Of a stretch of DNA of 64,000 nt, positions 33,921 to 46,018 are shown piece by piece. The position numbers and the translations under genes were made by a program. Within the stretch, counting starts at the first letter, position 1; each line of letters opens with the position of its first letter. Below the pieces are notes generated by a model. It did not search any database, had not been told where the DNA came from, and saw nothing but the letters and a program-made list of their open reading frames with translations. Origin of the DNA: Gelatoporia subvermispora B (lineage: Eukaryota > Basidiomycota > Agaricomycetes > Polyporales > Gelatoporiaceae); the NCBI GenBank assembly GCA_000320605.2, contig KB445801.1, positions 1,073,506-1,137,505 on the forward strand. The letters run 5' to 3'.

Positions 33921-36900
33921 TTAGAGTGCCAATCTTGAAGGTCCCGCAATGGCATTCGCGCCTCCCGAGCCGTGCGCATGCGCAGTGGGCTGCTCTTCGG
34001 CTGGTACAAGGTATTCAAGATCCTCGAATAGATGGGGGAAGAATATGGCAAGCATATCGTCCGTCCTGGTCAGGTCCATGGTAAGTGCTGATCATTCAAG
34101 AATCAACGAAGATGGCGTACTTGGATACAAAATCGCCCTTTTGCGCCTTCTTCGCTGGCGAGTCAACTTGCTTCTTATCTGTATTAGCCGCAGTCAAGGG
34201 CGATACATTGAGAGTGCCAGCCGAGTTATCCTTGGTGTATAGCGACAGTCCTTGCTTGGCAGCCAAATCGAGGATATTGCGCTCGACCGTGTCTTCGGCG
34301 TAGTAGCAGAACACTGGATCGACGGTTAGAGCATACAGGTATCAGACGCTGCGATATAGTATACCTCCGGTAGGGTTTTGCTGACCCATTCGATCAATGC
34401 GCGCAATTGCTGAGATAAAATCCGTCAGGTTCACGCCTAACGCACGACGTCACGTATGAAACCACCTTGGATTTCAAAGGCATGATTGACGACGCTCTCC
34501 AGTAGGAAGACTCGCCGGGCGCATGTCACGTTCAAACCCGCGTTCTCTCGTTCGCTATAACATATCGTCGGTGAACATTCCCAATTATGTCAATATGCAC
34601 TCATACCCATGCAACAAAAGAACCGATATCGTTGGATCTATCCGGAACCTCTTCGCTGCATTCTGCTTGCCACGATTTTGGTCGATTCTCAAGCAGGAGA
34701 TGCCTATGGTTGGTTGTCAGTGGGCTGTAGGAAACTCAGAGAAAGCGTGCGTACCATTTCGTTGCAAGGCATGCTCGATGACTAGTGTATAAATCGTCAG
34801 CGATCGAGCCTGACAATCGCTTGAAAGACACTCACTATGTAGCGAATCCGCCCATGCAGAGAAAACGATGCTCTTCGACCCAGAATCCGTCACGGACAAA
34901 TAGAGCAGATGCCTCACAAGCGTCTGTATCTTGCTTCCGTAGCTACCAAACGACTCCATAGACTGTATGTCCTCGAATACAGCCGGATCGATGACGTTGT
35001 ACTGAATCAGTCTCCGAGAACGGGGGACGAGCTCATTCCTTTTTATCAGTTGAGGTGGGGGCCGTAGTTCCTGCTTCTGATCGATGGAGAATCGCTGGAG
35101 TTGGTCTTGATGAATTGGGACTCGACAGACAGGACAGGCTTTGCCTGCCCTCTGGCCCAACCACTCCTTCATACATGTCTGGTGGATACGTCGATGACTA
35201 TCGCGTCAAACCGAGAAAGAGATGTGCCTGACTAACCTCGCAGAAGACGTGTGCACTGGAAGCAAGAAGTGTACTTTAGTATTTGCAAGAGCATAGGAGG
35301 AAGCAGATTCACCATTGCGTTATGTATCCTCGCGTGAACTCACATCTGCACAAGATGCAGCACTTGTCATCCTCGTCAATGGTACCATCTTCTTGCGCCT
35401 TCGTGAGGTGATCCATGTACCGCTGCCGTGCACGGCCGGTGTTAATTTTCGCCTCGAGCTCGGTCATCTCAGTGCGGGCAGTCGCAATAGCTGCTTCCAC
35501 TTGGCCCTCCCATTCGGCCTCTGCGACGGTATCAGAGATCTCTTGCAACTGCCGGAAGTATCTGTCGGAAGATGCAGTGATCAGCTACGAGACCTGAAGG
35601 GTAGAAGGGAGACCGTACAAGATACGCTCGTTGAAAGCCTTCCGCAATGCTGACAAGTCGCCTTGCAAGCGGTCCATGAGTTTGCCTGACATGTCGTCAG
35701 TACTCAGCACGATTTCGATTCTTCACACCATAAACTCACTTTGCTCTGCAATCAGCGTACGAAGGCGAGTTGCTCCGTCCTTGGCTATTATCTTCTCCGG
35801 GTCATCCTCCTTGGTGATGCGAGCTGCTATATTACTGAGTTCGACCATGATGGACCTCACTGCGCGTCCGGGGTCGAAGTCCTCGAGAAAAGCCTTCCGT
35901 TCCTCGGTTAATTGTTGTTCCAGAACCTGATGTTCCGGCTGCTTCTCGCCATCCTCTAGTGTCTCGAGTTCCAGGATCTGCTGTTCCTCCTGCATGGCCT
36001 CCTCGGCCTTCCTCGCAGCCTTCGTCCGTCGGGCCTTGGTTTCCCTGACGTCATGGGCGGCGAGAAGAGTGCGCTCAGCTGTCATGGCTTCTCTTCGGTC
36101 TGCTAATAGTGCGGCGTAAGCTTGTAAATATGCCTCGGCCTCTCCTTGCGTGTCCAGACTACGCGCATATTCTTGTCCGTCGACATCCTCGTCAGACGAA
36201 GTGAGTGGCTTCGTCAGTAGTTCCTTGAGCTTCTCTCGCCATGTCCAGAGTAAGGCAGACTGTCGATTTAATAGCCCGTCTATCATCTCGTTTGCCTCTT
36301 CCATCTGGTAGGATCGATCAGTGACAATTGAAGCAGAGCAATCATCATGGGCTCACTAGATGCGACGACTTGATGCCACCTTTGTCGCAGTATGGGACCT
36401 TGATAAGGAGATCTGACTCTCTGAGCGACTTAATTGCCTTATTGCGATTTAACTGCATCATGGCATGTTGAGCTGCCTCCTCCGTACCTGATAACCACAA
36501 GACTTAGTATACGATGATTTTCGCAAAAACAATCTGCAATTACCCTTTAGCAAGACACGCCGCAAGTCTTCGGCTGCAGCATACGCCTTGCTCTCGTCTT
36601 CAGCGAACGACTCGCCCAAAACGTGGTAGACGTCTCCTTCCAAGAACAGAACTTTATGAAGCGTAATTCGACATTCTCTCAGACGTTGCTGTAGGGCGCG
36701 TCTCTTCACTGTATGCTCTTCGCCGGCGGGGTTCTTCGGGAGACCCTCGTCTTCCAGGTCCGTCAGGTCACTCATCGGTGTGTCTTCACGCTCTTCGCGA
36801 TCTTTGCCTTTGCCTTTGCTAACCTCACCATTCGACGCAGGCTGGCCTTCGCCATGCCGTTCGAGAGCTTCCTTGCGCTGAGCTGCCTCCTCCTTCAATG

Positions 36901-39900
36901 CCTTTCCTTTCTCGGCATGCTCAACCATCGTGTTCTTGACGTATGCAATCAGGGAATTGGCTTCCTTCTCTGCAGCTAATAAAGTATCTAGGGCGTGGCG
37001 ATAGCGAAGTGGATCTAACTCGTCATGCTGCTGCAACTGAGCAACTGTTGTCATCGCTTGAATCTGTTATAGAAACTCAGGTGTAGTGAAGCCTGCAGAC
37101 CATACTAATGCACCAACCTTAGTGCGCCAATCCTCTAACAGGTTACGCCTGTTCTGATCTCGCATCCCCTAAGAACGAAAAAGTGGCTCGATTGTCGATG
37201 GATCTCAACAACTGAGCCATACGTACCTCAAGAACATCCCCGATACTCTTCAGAACACCCGCCCGGTGCAATCCAGTATGATCATGTAATTGACCAACTT
37301 GTGGATGCGTGCAGATTCCACGCAATTTGCGTAACCATGTGCGCAGAACGGCCGTGTCCGGTTCCCAATCCTCACGCACTGCGACGCCTCGCGCATCGAG
37401 ACCGAGCTCCAACAATGCGTTTTCGAAATTCTGATCGTACACCTAGAAGTCCGGTCAACCATCACGACAGTCTCAAATAAAGCAGACAGAAAGACTTGCA
37501 TGGCGTTCAACTCTACCTAGTTCTATGGGCACAAGGTATCGCGTTTGCGGAGGAATTGTGAGCTCATCCTTGACGGCAGACTTCATTGTCCTGCGAGTGT
37601 ATGTCAATGCCCCATAATCAATACGAGAGTGAACGAGGGCTGTACCTAACGGTGTGGCGCTGGAATAACGAAACGAATTCGTTGACATAGCCTGGCGTCA
37701 GGAGGCGCTGCCATATACGAGGTTGCAGCGCTGGCCCCACTCGCAAGAATCTGTAGAATTACAGAAGTGAGCAATTGATCGTCTTTCTGGAGAATATTTG
37801 ATCATACTTGAGAACATGAACGAGATCCGCCACCTGCGCTCGAGCTGGCGTTCCTGACACTGCGAAAGACGATATCCGGGGAATGAGCGAGACCATCTCT
37901 CTGGAATCAGTTAGCAACAGGTGTGCAATGATCTCCGGCATACTAGGACTTACTCAGCCTTGCCACCACCAACCATCTGAACCTCGTCCATGATCACCCG
38001 GTACCACTCACACAGAATGAGAGGACTCCTCGGGCGCACCGTCCTGCTATACTCAGCCGTAGAGCGCCGGGGACGGGTGGGCGGGGCGCGTGCAACATTT
38101 AGATCTTGCTGAAGAGTATTGAACGTCGTAATGCAGACATCGTACTCGCTAACATAGCTGCACCAGTCTGTGAGCTTCCCTTCATTGTCATCGTCGTCCG
38201 GGTCAGCCTCAGACTCGTAGTTTGAGTCCGCAAGGCGTTTCTTGCCCTTCTGGGAACGTGAGCCGCCCGCGCGCTTCATGTTCCGAGTAGCTTGTCTCTT
38301 TGCACGCGCTCTCGCTGCGTCTGCCTGTGTGATGGGGACAGAGGTTTTGGTCCATCCCTCATACAAGAGGACCTTCAACCCCGGAGCGTGTAAAGCAAAT
38401 TCGTCTAACCATTGAGGTGCGAGAGATGCAGGCGTCACAATCAACGTCGTCTACAATCTCTGGTCAGCACGTACAGAGACGGTCAGGTGACGAGTCATCA
38501 GTACTTTCACCTCCTTGACGTGAACCTTGGCTTCGGCATCCCACCTCTGGTTCGACGGATTGCGGCCAATTGCAGGGTTCAGTAAGATGAGCGTGATACA
38601 TTCGAGAGTTTTGCCTAGGCCTGGTTCTTCAGCGAGGATACCCCCCTTCGCGTCTTCTTCCGCAGGCGCCGAGGATGTGATCTCCCCCCGAAGACGGTTC
38701 ACATACCAAACTTGTCTGCCAGAGCCAGAGCCGGCTGCTTCCCAAAATAGCAAATTTCCGGAAGGCTCCACATGCGACTTCATAACAATGTTCCCAGACG
38801 CGTCAACCGCTTTGCCTTCCCTCGCAAGCATCCAGCCTACGCTGCGCCTTTGGAATGGCAGAAGGGTAGGGACAAGCTCCTCAGGCTGCAATGCCTCTTC
38901 CATTGCAGGTGGGACCATGCGTGGAGCAGGCCCGAGGATTGAGTACAGAAGCGGAATGTCGACATGCCCATGGAAGGCGTCGGGAGGGGGGCCGTACGGG
39001 AAGATGTGCAGCAAGACGCGGCGCTGAACCTCGGCGAGATCGCGGTGACCCTTTGGGGAGATTGGTGACTCTAATATTGCAGGAAGATTAAAAGAGACGT
39101 CGAATTGCACGCGAAGTCGGAATGGGAGAAGGGGAATGGAAGGATCTAAGTCTGCAACGTGAGGATTGACTACAAGTTGCAGTCGAGCAGAGACGTTTGC
39201 GCGCTTGGGCCTGGCCAGTGACAACCAGAAGCAAGCCAAGAGTGGATCGGAGATGTTTGGTGTCCGCAGATCGTATGCGTCTGCATCGAAGTTGGGCTCC
39301 AGGTTTGGGAGAACTAGGAACGGAGCCCTCATGCTAGTCCGGAATCCTACCAGATCCGCGAATAGCCGCAAATGCGTACATTGATGAGACCCACGTAACT
39401 GTGCTTCACAAGCATTATACAGAAGTAGATCACCGACTTCAAACGTCTTCTCGGTCGTTTCTGATCCTCTAGACGCCGAGGATGCGTTGTGGCTCTTGAG
39501 CCAGAGTTCGAGTTCTTCCTCCTGCTGAATCCACTGGAAGGCCTGCGCCTCTTGATCGTCAACAAATTTCTTTTGGGAGGCGGGCTGAAGCTGCGACGAT
39601 GTCGTATAAGCTATTTCTAGGATATGTCGGTATACAGGAATTTGTCTAAGGACTTCAGCGGCCGGGAAGTGCTGCCGGTGTTCCACGATCTGCACAGCTT
39701 CATCTACCAATATTCCATTGCTATAGTCTCCTGAGCGTGCTTTCTTTGAAGCGTGCTGGCTATCATCGACCGGAGATGCGGCACGCTTCTTTCCCTTGAT
39801 GGAAGTGGCATTCTCAAGCTGTGGCAGGATCTGAAGCAACTGCTCCACGTCCAGACATCGTACCAGAGGATACGTTCTGGTTGCGTGTCGGATTGAGTCT

Positions 39901-39926
39901 ATATGATTGCTGTACTCTATCTTCAT
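33921..39926 (-). CDS. SNF2-family ATPase with inserted RING finger, SHPRH/Irc20-like
   Basis: Large nuclear DNA-translocase and candidate E3 ubiquitin ligase; relatives are human SHPRH and yeast Irc20, which act in DNA damage tolerance and recombination. The N-terminal extension leads to TLLPFQRRSVGWML, Walker A GGILAEEPGLGKTLE and motif Ia IVTPASLAPQW. Then come a basic insert, the DExH-type box VIMDEVQM and SGTPAR (motif III). A long helical insert separates this from a C3HC4 RING: CCILCRCEFTRGYITQ, CAHVFCE, CMKEWLGQRAGKACPVCR (about 35,370 down to 35,120). The second RecA half follows: SIVFSAWADSL, ISVLLLHG, ERENAGLNVTCARRVFLLES and ARIDRMGQ (motif VI). Roughly twenty introns occur. The RING placed between the two ATPase halves is the family hallmark. 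The first in-frame ATG (MKIEYSNHID) is used; an upstream exon cannot be excluded. Confidence 0.9.
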
Positions 39927-40233
39927 CAAAATGAGGCTGGATGAAAGGGAGGACGTGGAAGGAGAAATGGTTGCTGCAATGTGGCGGTCGTCGAGTTGCA
40001 AAGACGCGGTATTTAGCGCCGATATATTACGCGTAGCATATCACGTGATTCGGGGCAGCCATAGACAGGCGCCCAACCGGGGAGTGGAGTGCACTAAGAT
40101 CAAGGAGCTTGTTTACTCAAAGCTAAGGTACAGAAAATGGTATATGAACTACTTTCAGACTTTGAAATTATAGGACAAAAACATGTATCTTAGCCTTGGG
40201 ATCCAGGGATGTCGGTGCTTAGGGAACTCACTT
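39927..40233. other. Promoter region of the SNF2-RING gene
   Basis: About 300 bp between prefoldin 3 (3' end) and the SNF2-RING start. It contains the ACGCGT and CACGTG motifs listed separately. Confidence 0.5.
40029..40047. promoter_or_regulatory. MCB-type ACGCGT and E-box CACGTG motifs
   Basis: ACGCGT at 40029-40034 matches the MluI cell-cycle box used by MBF-type factors for G1/S genes in yeasts, and CACGTG at 40042-40047 is an E-box core. They lie 103-121 bp upstream of the SNF2-RING ATG. S-phase expression of a replication-coupled repair ATPase would fit, but both motifs are short and can occur by chance. Confidence 0.35.
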
Positions 40234-41118
40234 TTATGCCGCCTTCACTTCTGCTTTTCCTTGCTTGATAGCTTCCCGGTCTCGCTGCTCTCTCCGTCGT
40301 TTGACATCCCAGTTGTATACACGTGCCGTGTTGACCTCCATCACTGTAATCTGCTCTCGGAGAAACTCAAGATCTTCAATGACTGTCGAGAGACTGCTCT
40401 CCGCTGCTTCTAGCTTCCCTTGAAGTAAGGATATTGCGGCTGGAATCTTGTACGACAGCATGACGTTCGCCTGAGGAAGCAATCATATCATCAGGCGTGC
40501 GCAGCATTAAGCTGACGAAGTGTCAATAACTTACACCGAGCCAGAGGTACACAGTGTCGGTATCTTCGAGCTCTGCTTCAGCATAGAGCGTGTCATTTAG
40601 CTCGAATGTTGTTCGCAGGGGTTTGCTTGCAGAGTCGCCATCATCTTCGAGGAGCTCGTCGTCAATATCCTCATCACCAGAGGCCGTATTCTTCCCCTCC
40701 TACGAAACAGCGGGTACTGTAAGCAGCATGATGCTGGAGATGCGATTTCAATACTCACGCGTCTCTCCTGAAGGAAATCAACCATCGCAAGGGTCTTCTT
40801 AATGTCCGGGATCTTCTCCTCAAGTCCACGTCTTCGCTGAGCGAGGTTTTGATCCATGTAGCGGTATTTCCTGAGGATGCGGTGAATCTTCCGGGAGCTG
40901 CTTACGACTAGAAGACATACGCCAGCGCAGCCTGAAACTCCTTCAGTGCACGTTCCACATCCGGCTCAGGTCCCAAGTATTCTTCGACGTTTGCCTGAGA
41001 TTAAGTCCATCGGATTCAGCAAGTGTGCACGCTCCAGCTGGAGAAATCTCACAATAAACGGGGCTTTGGGTATACCACGAGGGTTACGCTCTTGCTTATC
41101 ACCTGAAGTTGTCGCCAT
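40234..41118 (-). CDS. PAC10: Prefoldin subunit 3 (VBP1/Pac10)
   Basis: Alpha-type subunit of the hexameric prefoldin chaperone that hands unfolded actin and tubulin to CCT. It starts MATTSGDKQERNPRGIPKAP and continues across a short intron with FIANVEEYLGPEPDVERALK. The N-terminal coiled coil is KYRYMDQNLAQRRRGLEEKI ... DIKKTLAMVDFLQERR. An acidic loop with the beta-hairpin segment TTFELNDTLYAEAELED ... DTVYLWLGANVMLSY follows, then the C-terminal helix AISLLQGKLEAAESSLS ... VMEVNTARVYNWDVKRRREQ. About 220 residues in five exons, the expected length. It is divergently arranged with MRD1, sharing a 278-bp promoter region. Confidence 0.93.
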
Positions 41119-41396
41119 CTTTTGTATTGTGCAAGGCCTAGCGAGTTCACAAGCTAGGGGATGCTCGTAACACGACCTCAAATTACGACCTCGCCGATTT
41201 GGACAGCGGGCGCGTTCCAGACTGGCGCTCGAGTGTTAGGCGCCCTCATTCCTAAGCGCTCGGATGTTGCCGATGTACTTAACCGACATTTTTTCGCGTC
41301 TTTTCCTTCTTCACCACTTCCCCTCTTCCTACTTCCCTCTTCCTTCCTCTCCATCCACAATCAACGTGTTTTGATTCTGATCAGTACTCTAATGAC
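41119..41396. promoter_or_regulatory. Shared divergent promoter of prefoldin 3 and MRD1
   Basis: 278 bp between two head-to-head ATGs. A pyrimidine-rich tract (about 41,300-41,350) lies just upstream of MRD1, as is common for fungal core promoters. No TATA box was noticed. Confidence 0.5.
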
Positions 41397-44208
41397 ATGT
41401 CGCGCCTGATTGTGAAGAATTTACCATCATATCTCACCCAGCAAGGGTTGCGCGCACACTTCGAATCTAAAGATGGTCCTGGAGGTACACTCACTGATGT
41501 TAAGGTCGTGCTTCGGCCGGATGGTACCTCGAGACGTTTTGGTTTTCTCGGATACAAGACGCCAGCAGAGGCGGAACGCGCGAAGAAATGGTACAACAGA
41601 ACGTTCGTCGACGGCTCGCGAATTTCTGTCGAGGTGATTGAGGTGGGTCTTGTGCTCTTTTTTGTCACCCTATGTTGCTCATCTTATATCACTAGGGTGT
41701 TAAGGATGCTCCTCCACCTCGTCCTAATAAGCGTCCGCGGTTGGACGCATCAGGGGGTGATTCAACACCGGGCCGCTCGTCCCAGGATAGGACGCATGAG
41801 TTGAAAGAGGTGAAGAGCCCTAAAGCGAACGCTCTCGCGGACGAATTTCTGCGGACTATGCAACCGCGTACAAAGGGTCCTTCGTGGGCGGACGGTGATC
41901 TCTCGTCGCAGCCCATTGCCAGCACGTCTACTGGTACATCGTCATCAGCGTCGATGAAATCCAAGAAAGATAGGTCCAAGAGTAAAGACGCGCCGGACCA
42001 ACACCATGCGGAACCTCAGCCAGATGCTGAGGCCGCATCCGACCTAGATTGGCTAAAGCGCCATACACGATCCACGCTTGACCCGGATGCGTCGGCTGCT
42101 GACAAGGTATTTAATCAATCAGATGATGAAGCCGATGCTGCGACCGAGGGTAGTCACGCGGACGATACCGACAAGGTGTGTGGTCTCTACCTCGCTTGAC
42201 TAACAAGTACTGATATTCTACTAGGTCGCCGTAACTGAAGATCCGTTAAAAGTGACGATTCTCGAAACCGGCAGATTATTCCTACGAAACCTATCGTACA
42301 CCTGCACAGATGAGGAGCTTAAGCAGTTGTTCAGTCCCTACGGCGAGATTGCTCAGGTGAGCCTGCGTTCCGTTCTTAGTATTGTTTGCCGCCTCCTTGG
42401 GCGCATGGAGACAACGGAGGGGCCAGTCATGGGATGATAAACTTATAGGGACATCAGACTCGCTTGCGAGGGTGCTGATCCTCAGGGAAAACCGATAGTA
42501 GAATTTTTTTCTGATACTGCCCCTTCGTTGTCTTCGTCGAGCATCTTGTCACTCGATACTGACATGGTTCCACTCTCAGGTTCACATTCCCGTCGATCCT
42601 CTTACGAAGCAACCGAAAGGTCTTGCATACGTCACGTTTGCGCAACCGAGTAGCGCAGTCGCTGCCTTCGAGGCGCTTGACAAGGCCTCGTTCCAAGGTC
42701 GACTACTACATGTACTTCCTGCTGTAGACCGGAGGGGCAAGGAGAAGGAGGGCGAAGGTGCAGGCGATGCAGGACGGAAGAAGACGTTGAAAGAGGAGCG
42801 CGACGCGAAACGCAAGGCAAGTGCTGGTAGAGAGTTCAATTGGGCAATGTTGTACATGAATGTACGTACAAGTATAACATATATATTTCGTTACAACATC
42901 TCAATCATATTCACTCTGGCTATGATAGAGTGATGCGGTGGTATCATCCGTCGCAGATCGGTTACATATATCCAAATCAGAGATTCTCGACCCTACTTCC
43001 GACAATGCTGCTGTCAAGCTCGCACTTGCAGAGACGCACATCATCCAGGAGACAAAGACTTTCCTCGAGGAGAACGGTGTCGTGATGTCGTCGCTTTCTC
43101 CGGGACAACCCATCAAGCGTTCAGACACTATCATTCTCGTCAAGAACATCCCCTATGGTACATCCGCCGAGGCACTCCGCTCGCTCTTCGAACCGCATGG
43201 TACCCTGCGGCGGGTACTTATCCCACCAGCAGGGACACTCGCCGTCGTTGAATTCGAGCATGCCGACGACGGCAAGCGCGCATTCAAGGCACTGGCGTAC
43301 CGCCGCCTCGGGAACGCTGTGATGTACCTCGAAAAGGGCCCGATGGGCATGTTCGCTGAGGGCAGCGCAGCCCCCTCTGCAGGCGGCGATCCCGCTATCA
43401 AGTCCGCTGCGTCCAAAGCAGAACCAGTCAAGCTTCCAGACCAGATTGCCGCGGCTGCAGACGAGGACCGTGCGACGGAAGACGAACCGCCGCTCTCGTC
43501 GGGCTCGACGTTGTTCGTGAAGAACTTGTCCTTTGCCACGACGTCTGCGGGGCTCTCTGCGATCGCACGGCACTTGCCTGGGTTCGCGTTTGCGCGAGTG
43601 CAGATGAAACCGTCGCCCAACGAGCCCGGCGAGCGACTCAGTATGGGCTATGGCTTCGTCGGATTCAAGACTAAGGACGACGCGAAGAGGGGTGCGAAGG
43701 CTTTGGAAGGCACCGTCCTGGACGGACATGCGCTCAGCGTCAAGTGGGCAGGCCGGGGCACGGAGGACGATGCGAAGGCGGAAGACGCGGTCAAGGCGAA
43801 GGGCACGAAGATGATCGTGAAGAACGTGCCGTTCGAGGCGACCAAGAAGGATATCCGTGAACTCTTCAGGTATGTTCTTACCTACCCGTCCGCTGCACCG
43901 TTCTCACCGATTCTATCCCCAGTGCGCACGCGCAGCTCAAGTCCGTACGTCTGCCTCGGAAGTTCGACCATCGTGCCCGCGGTTTCGCCTTCCTGGAGTT
44001 CACCACACACGCTGAGGCAGCACGTGCGTACGCCACCTTACGGCATACGCATTTGCTCGGACGGCACTTGGTGCTCGAGTGGGCAGAGGATACTCAGGAC
44101 ATCGATGCCTTGCGGCAGAAGGCCGGCGTCGGATACGGTGGTGGCAAAGAGGTTCCTGGACGGAAGAGGAAACTTGAGATGGGCGACGACGGGGAGGAAG
44201 AAGAGTAG
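41397..44208 (+). CDS. MRD1: Multiple RNA-binding domain protein Mrd1 (five RRMs)
   Basis: Nucleolar protein of the 90S pre-ribosome, needed for U3-dependent cleavages of pre-18S rRNA. RRM1 opens the protein (MSRLIVKNLPSYLTQQGLR ... RRFGFLGYKTPAEAERAKKW). A low-complexity linker follows, then RRM2 (GRLFLRNLSYTCTDEELKQL ... KGLAYVTFAQPSSAVAAFEA). REFNWAMLYMNSDAV precedes the linker helix, as in the family. RRM3 is DTIILVKNIPYGTSAEALRS, RRM4 is STLFVKNLSFATTSAGL ... GYGFVGFKTKDDAKR, and RRM5 is TKMIVKNVPFEATKKDIREL ... RGFAFLEFTTHAEAARAYAT. The acidic tail ends at TAG 44206-44208. Domain order and about 790 residues agree with Mrd1. Introns include one of about 225 nt splitting RRM2. Confidence 0.95.
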
Positions 44209-46018
44209 GACGATCCACCCGCCTCCATGGCACTGGTTCTGTTGTCGGTCATGCAGAAGACATTGCATAATGCATCTTCGTTTGAAATGCCGTGCCTTAA
44301 ACGAGGACTGCTGAGTCTTTCACCTGGATCATAATACATAGGTTGAAAGGTTCACGCTTACCAACTCTCCCTCTTCATTCGACGTTCGCCTGGCTGAAAT
44401 TTTCTGCGTCGGCGGTGGCTTTGCACGGCGTCCCGTCTGCGCATAATTCTAGCTGGTGCCTCTTCCATGCACAGTTCTCCGTGTCTATCAATGCTAGGAA
44501 TAGTCTTCGCGATTACCCGGGACGCTCGACGCATCTCGGGTGGGAGCTGAAGGTCGTCCCAGTGCCGGAACGATTCATGTCATGAAGCCGGCCTCCATGC
44601 CTTTGTCTCGATCCAGGGTTGCCAAGAAGTACATCCGTGAACGTGGCCCTTGGCGGTTCTCCGGAGTTGACAGCGGCGAGTATTTTGTGGATACTTTTAG
44701 CTTGCGCAGCATCAATATACGGACATAAACGTCTGTACACCACTCACACTGCTCTTAATCCCAGGCTACGTACATCACGCTAACAAGCCGACCCACACAA
44801 CAACGGCTGCATACACCGGCAGATGGCACGAGATGCAACTTCTCTCAAAGATTGATTACAAAGCGTCTGTTTGCTCCGAGCTGTGATTCGCTGCTCCTCT
44901 TCAAGCCGACGACTCATCGAAATACAACCACAACATTTCTTGGCACCACTCATTGGCAGATTATATGGTCATCCATTCGCATAGATGCTTCAAGCCCTGG
45001 ATGCATATCGTCGATCCAACGCAGATGACCCCCGCGAGCCATTCCGTTGAGCGTTGCTTGTAACATGTGACATTGCCTAGAAAGGCGTTTCGCCGACGTG
45101 TACGCATGACATCCCGCGACAAGTCTTGCAAATCATGAGGCTATACGAGTGGTCTTGCGTATGACTGAGACATCCGGACTGACCGTGAGAGGTGGCGTCA
45201 CGGCGTCTCAGCAGCGAACATGCGCAGCACATAACCACTCATTCAGATCCCGTGCAAGTCCCTGGTGCATGTCGATGCTATTTTCAGCGTGCGCTGGAGG
45301 TCTAGGCTTAGAGTCGGGGGTCGCCGTCGGGGGTCGGGAATCCCGCTGTCGAAGTAGACAAGTCGGCGGTCTTACGCTACGAACCGCAACAGTAGTCGAC
45401 AATCCACCTCGGTAAGCTTTGCACGTACAACCAACTCATCGGGCCACGCATTGCGTGAAACCTGCGTTCGCGTTCGCAGACCAGCGCCACTATCATCTAC
45501 GCGCACACAAGGAATGTCATGCAGGTTACGATTGTGTGTGCAATGCTGAAGGTCTACAATAGTTCTGTCATCATGATGCCATGCCATGCTACTATAATTG
45601 AATAAGTACACCACAGAACGAGTCTGTCGCCTGTAAAGTAAAGAGCGGCGTGTTAGTTAGGTTCGTCCGAGCGCAAGATTTGTTAAGGCGAAAAGGTGAA
45701 GCGGAGAGAGTGAGAAAGACCGCAATACAGTGGGAGAGGGACGGACCAACAAAGCGGGGTGGGTGCACAGAGAGCCAAAACGGGATACCGGCGGCAAATT
45801 GTACCCGGTGGACCAACCAGCAGTGAGAATGAACTCTGCAATATTGGAACCGGGTCACACGCTACTCCACGGCACCATCATACGCAGTGCGCAGGACCGT
45901 CAAGTCAGGGATGGTATCACAAATCACAGCACATGCCATGGTGGATGCGAGAGCATTCGTCGAAAACGAGAAGAAACTCACCAATAATGCTCGCGATATA
46001 ATATAGAACATTCCCGCC
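44209..46018. other. 1.8-kb gene-free interval between convergent genes
   Basis: Lies between the 3' ends of MRD1 (plus) and the membrane-protein gene (minus). Only short open frames are seen, none with a domain. A short repeat of GTCGGGGGTCG near 45,315-45,345 is the only texture noticed. It could hide a non-coding RNA. Confidence 0.45.
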
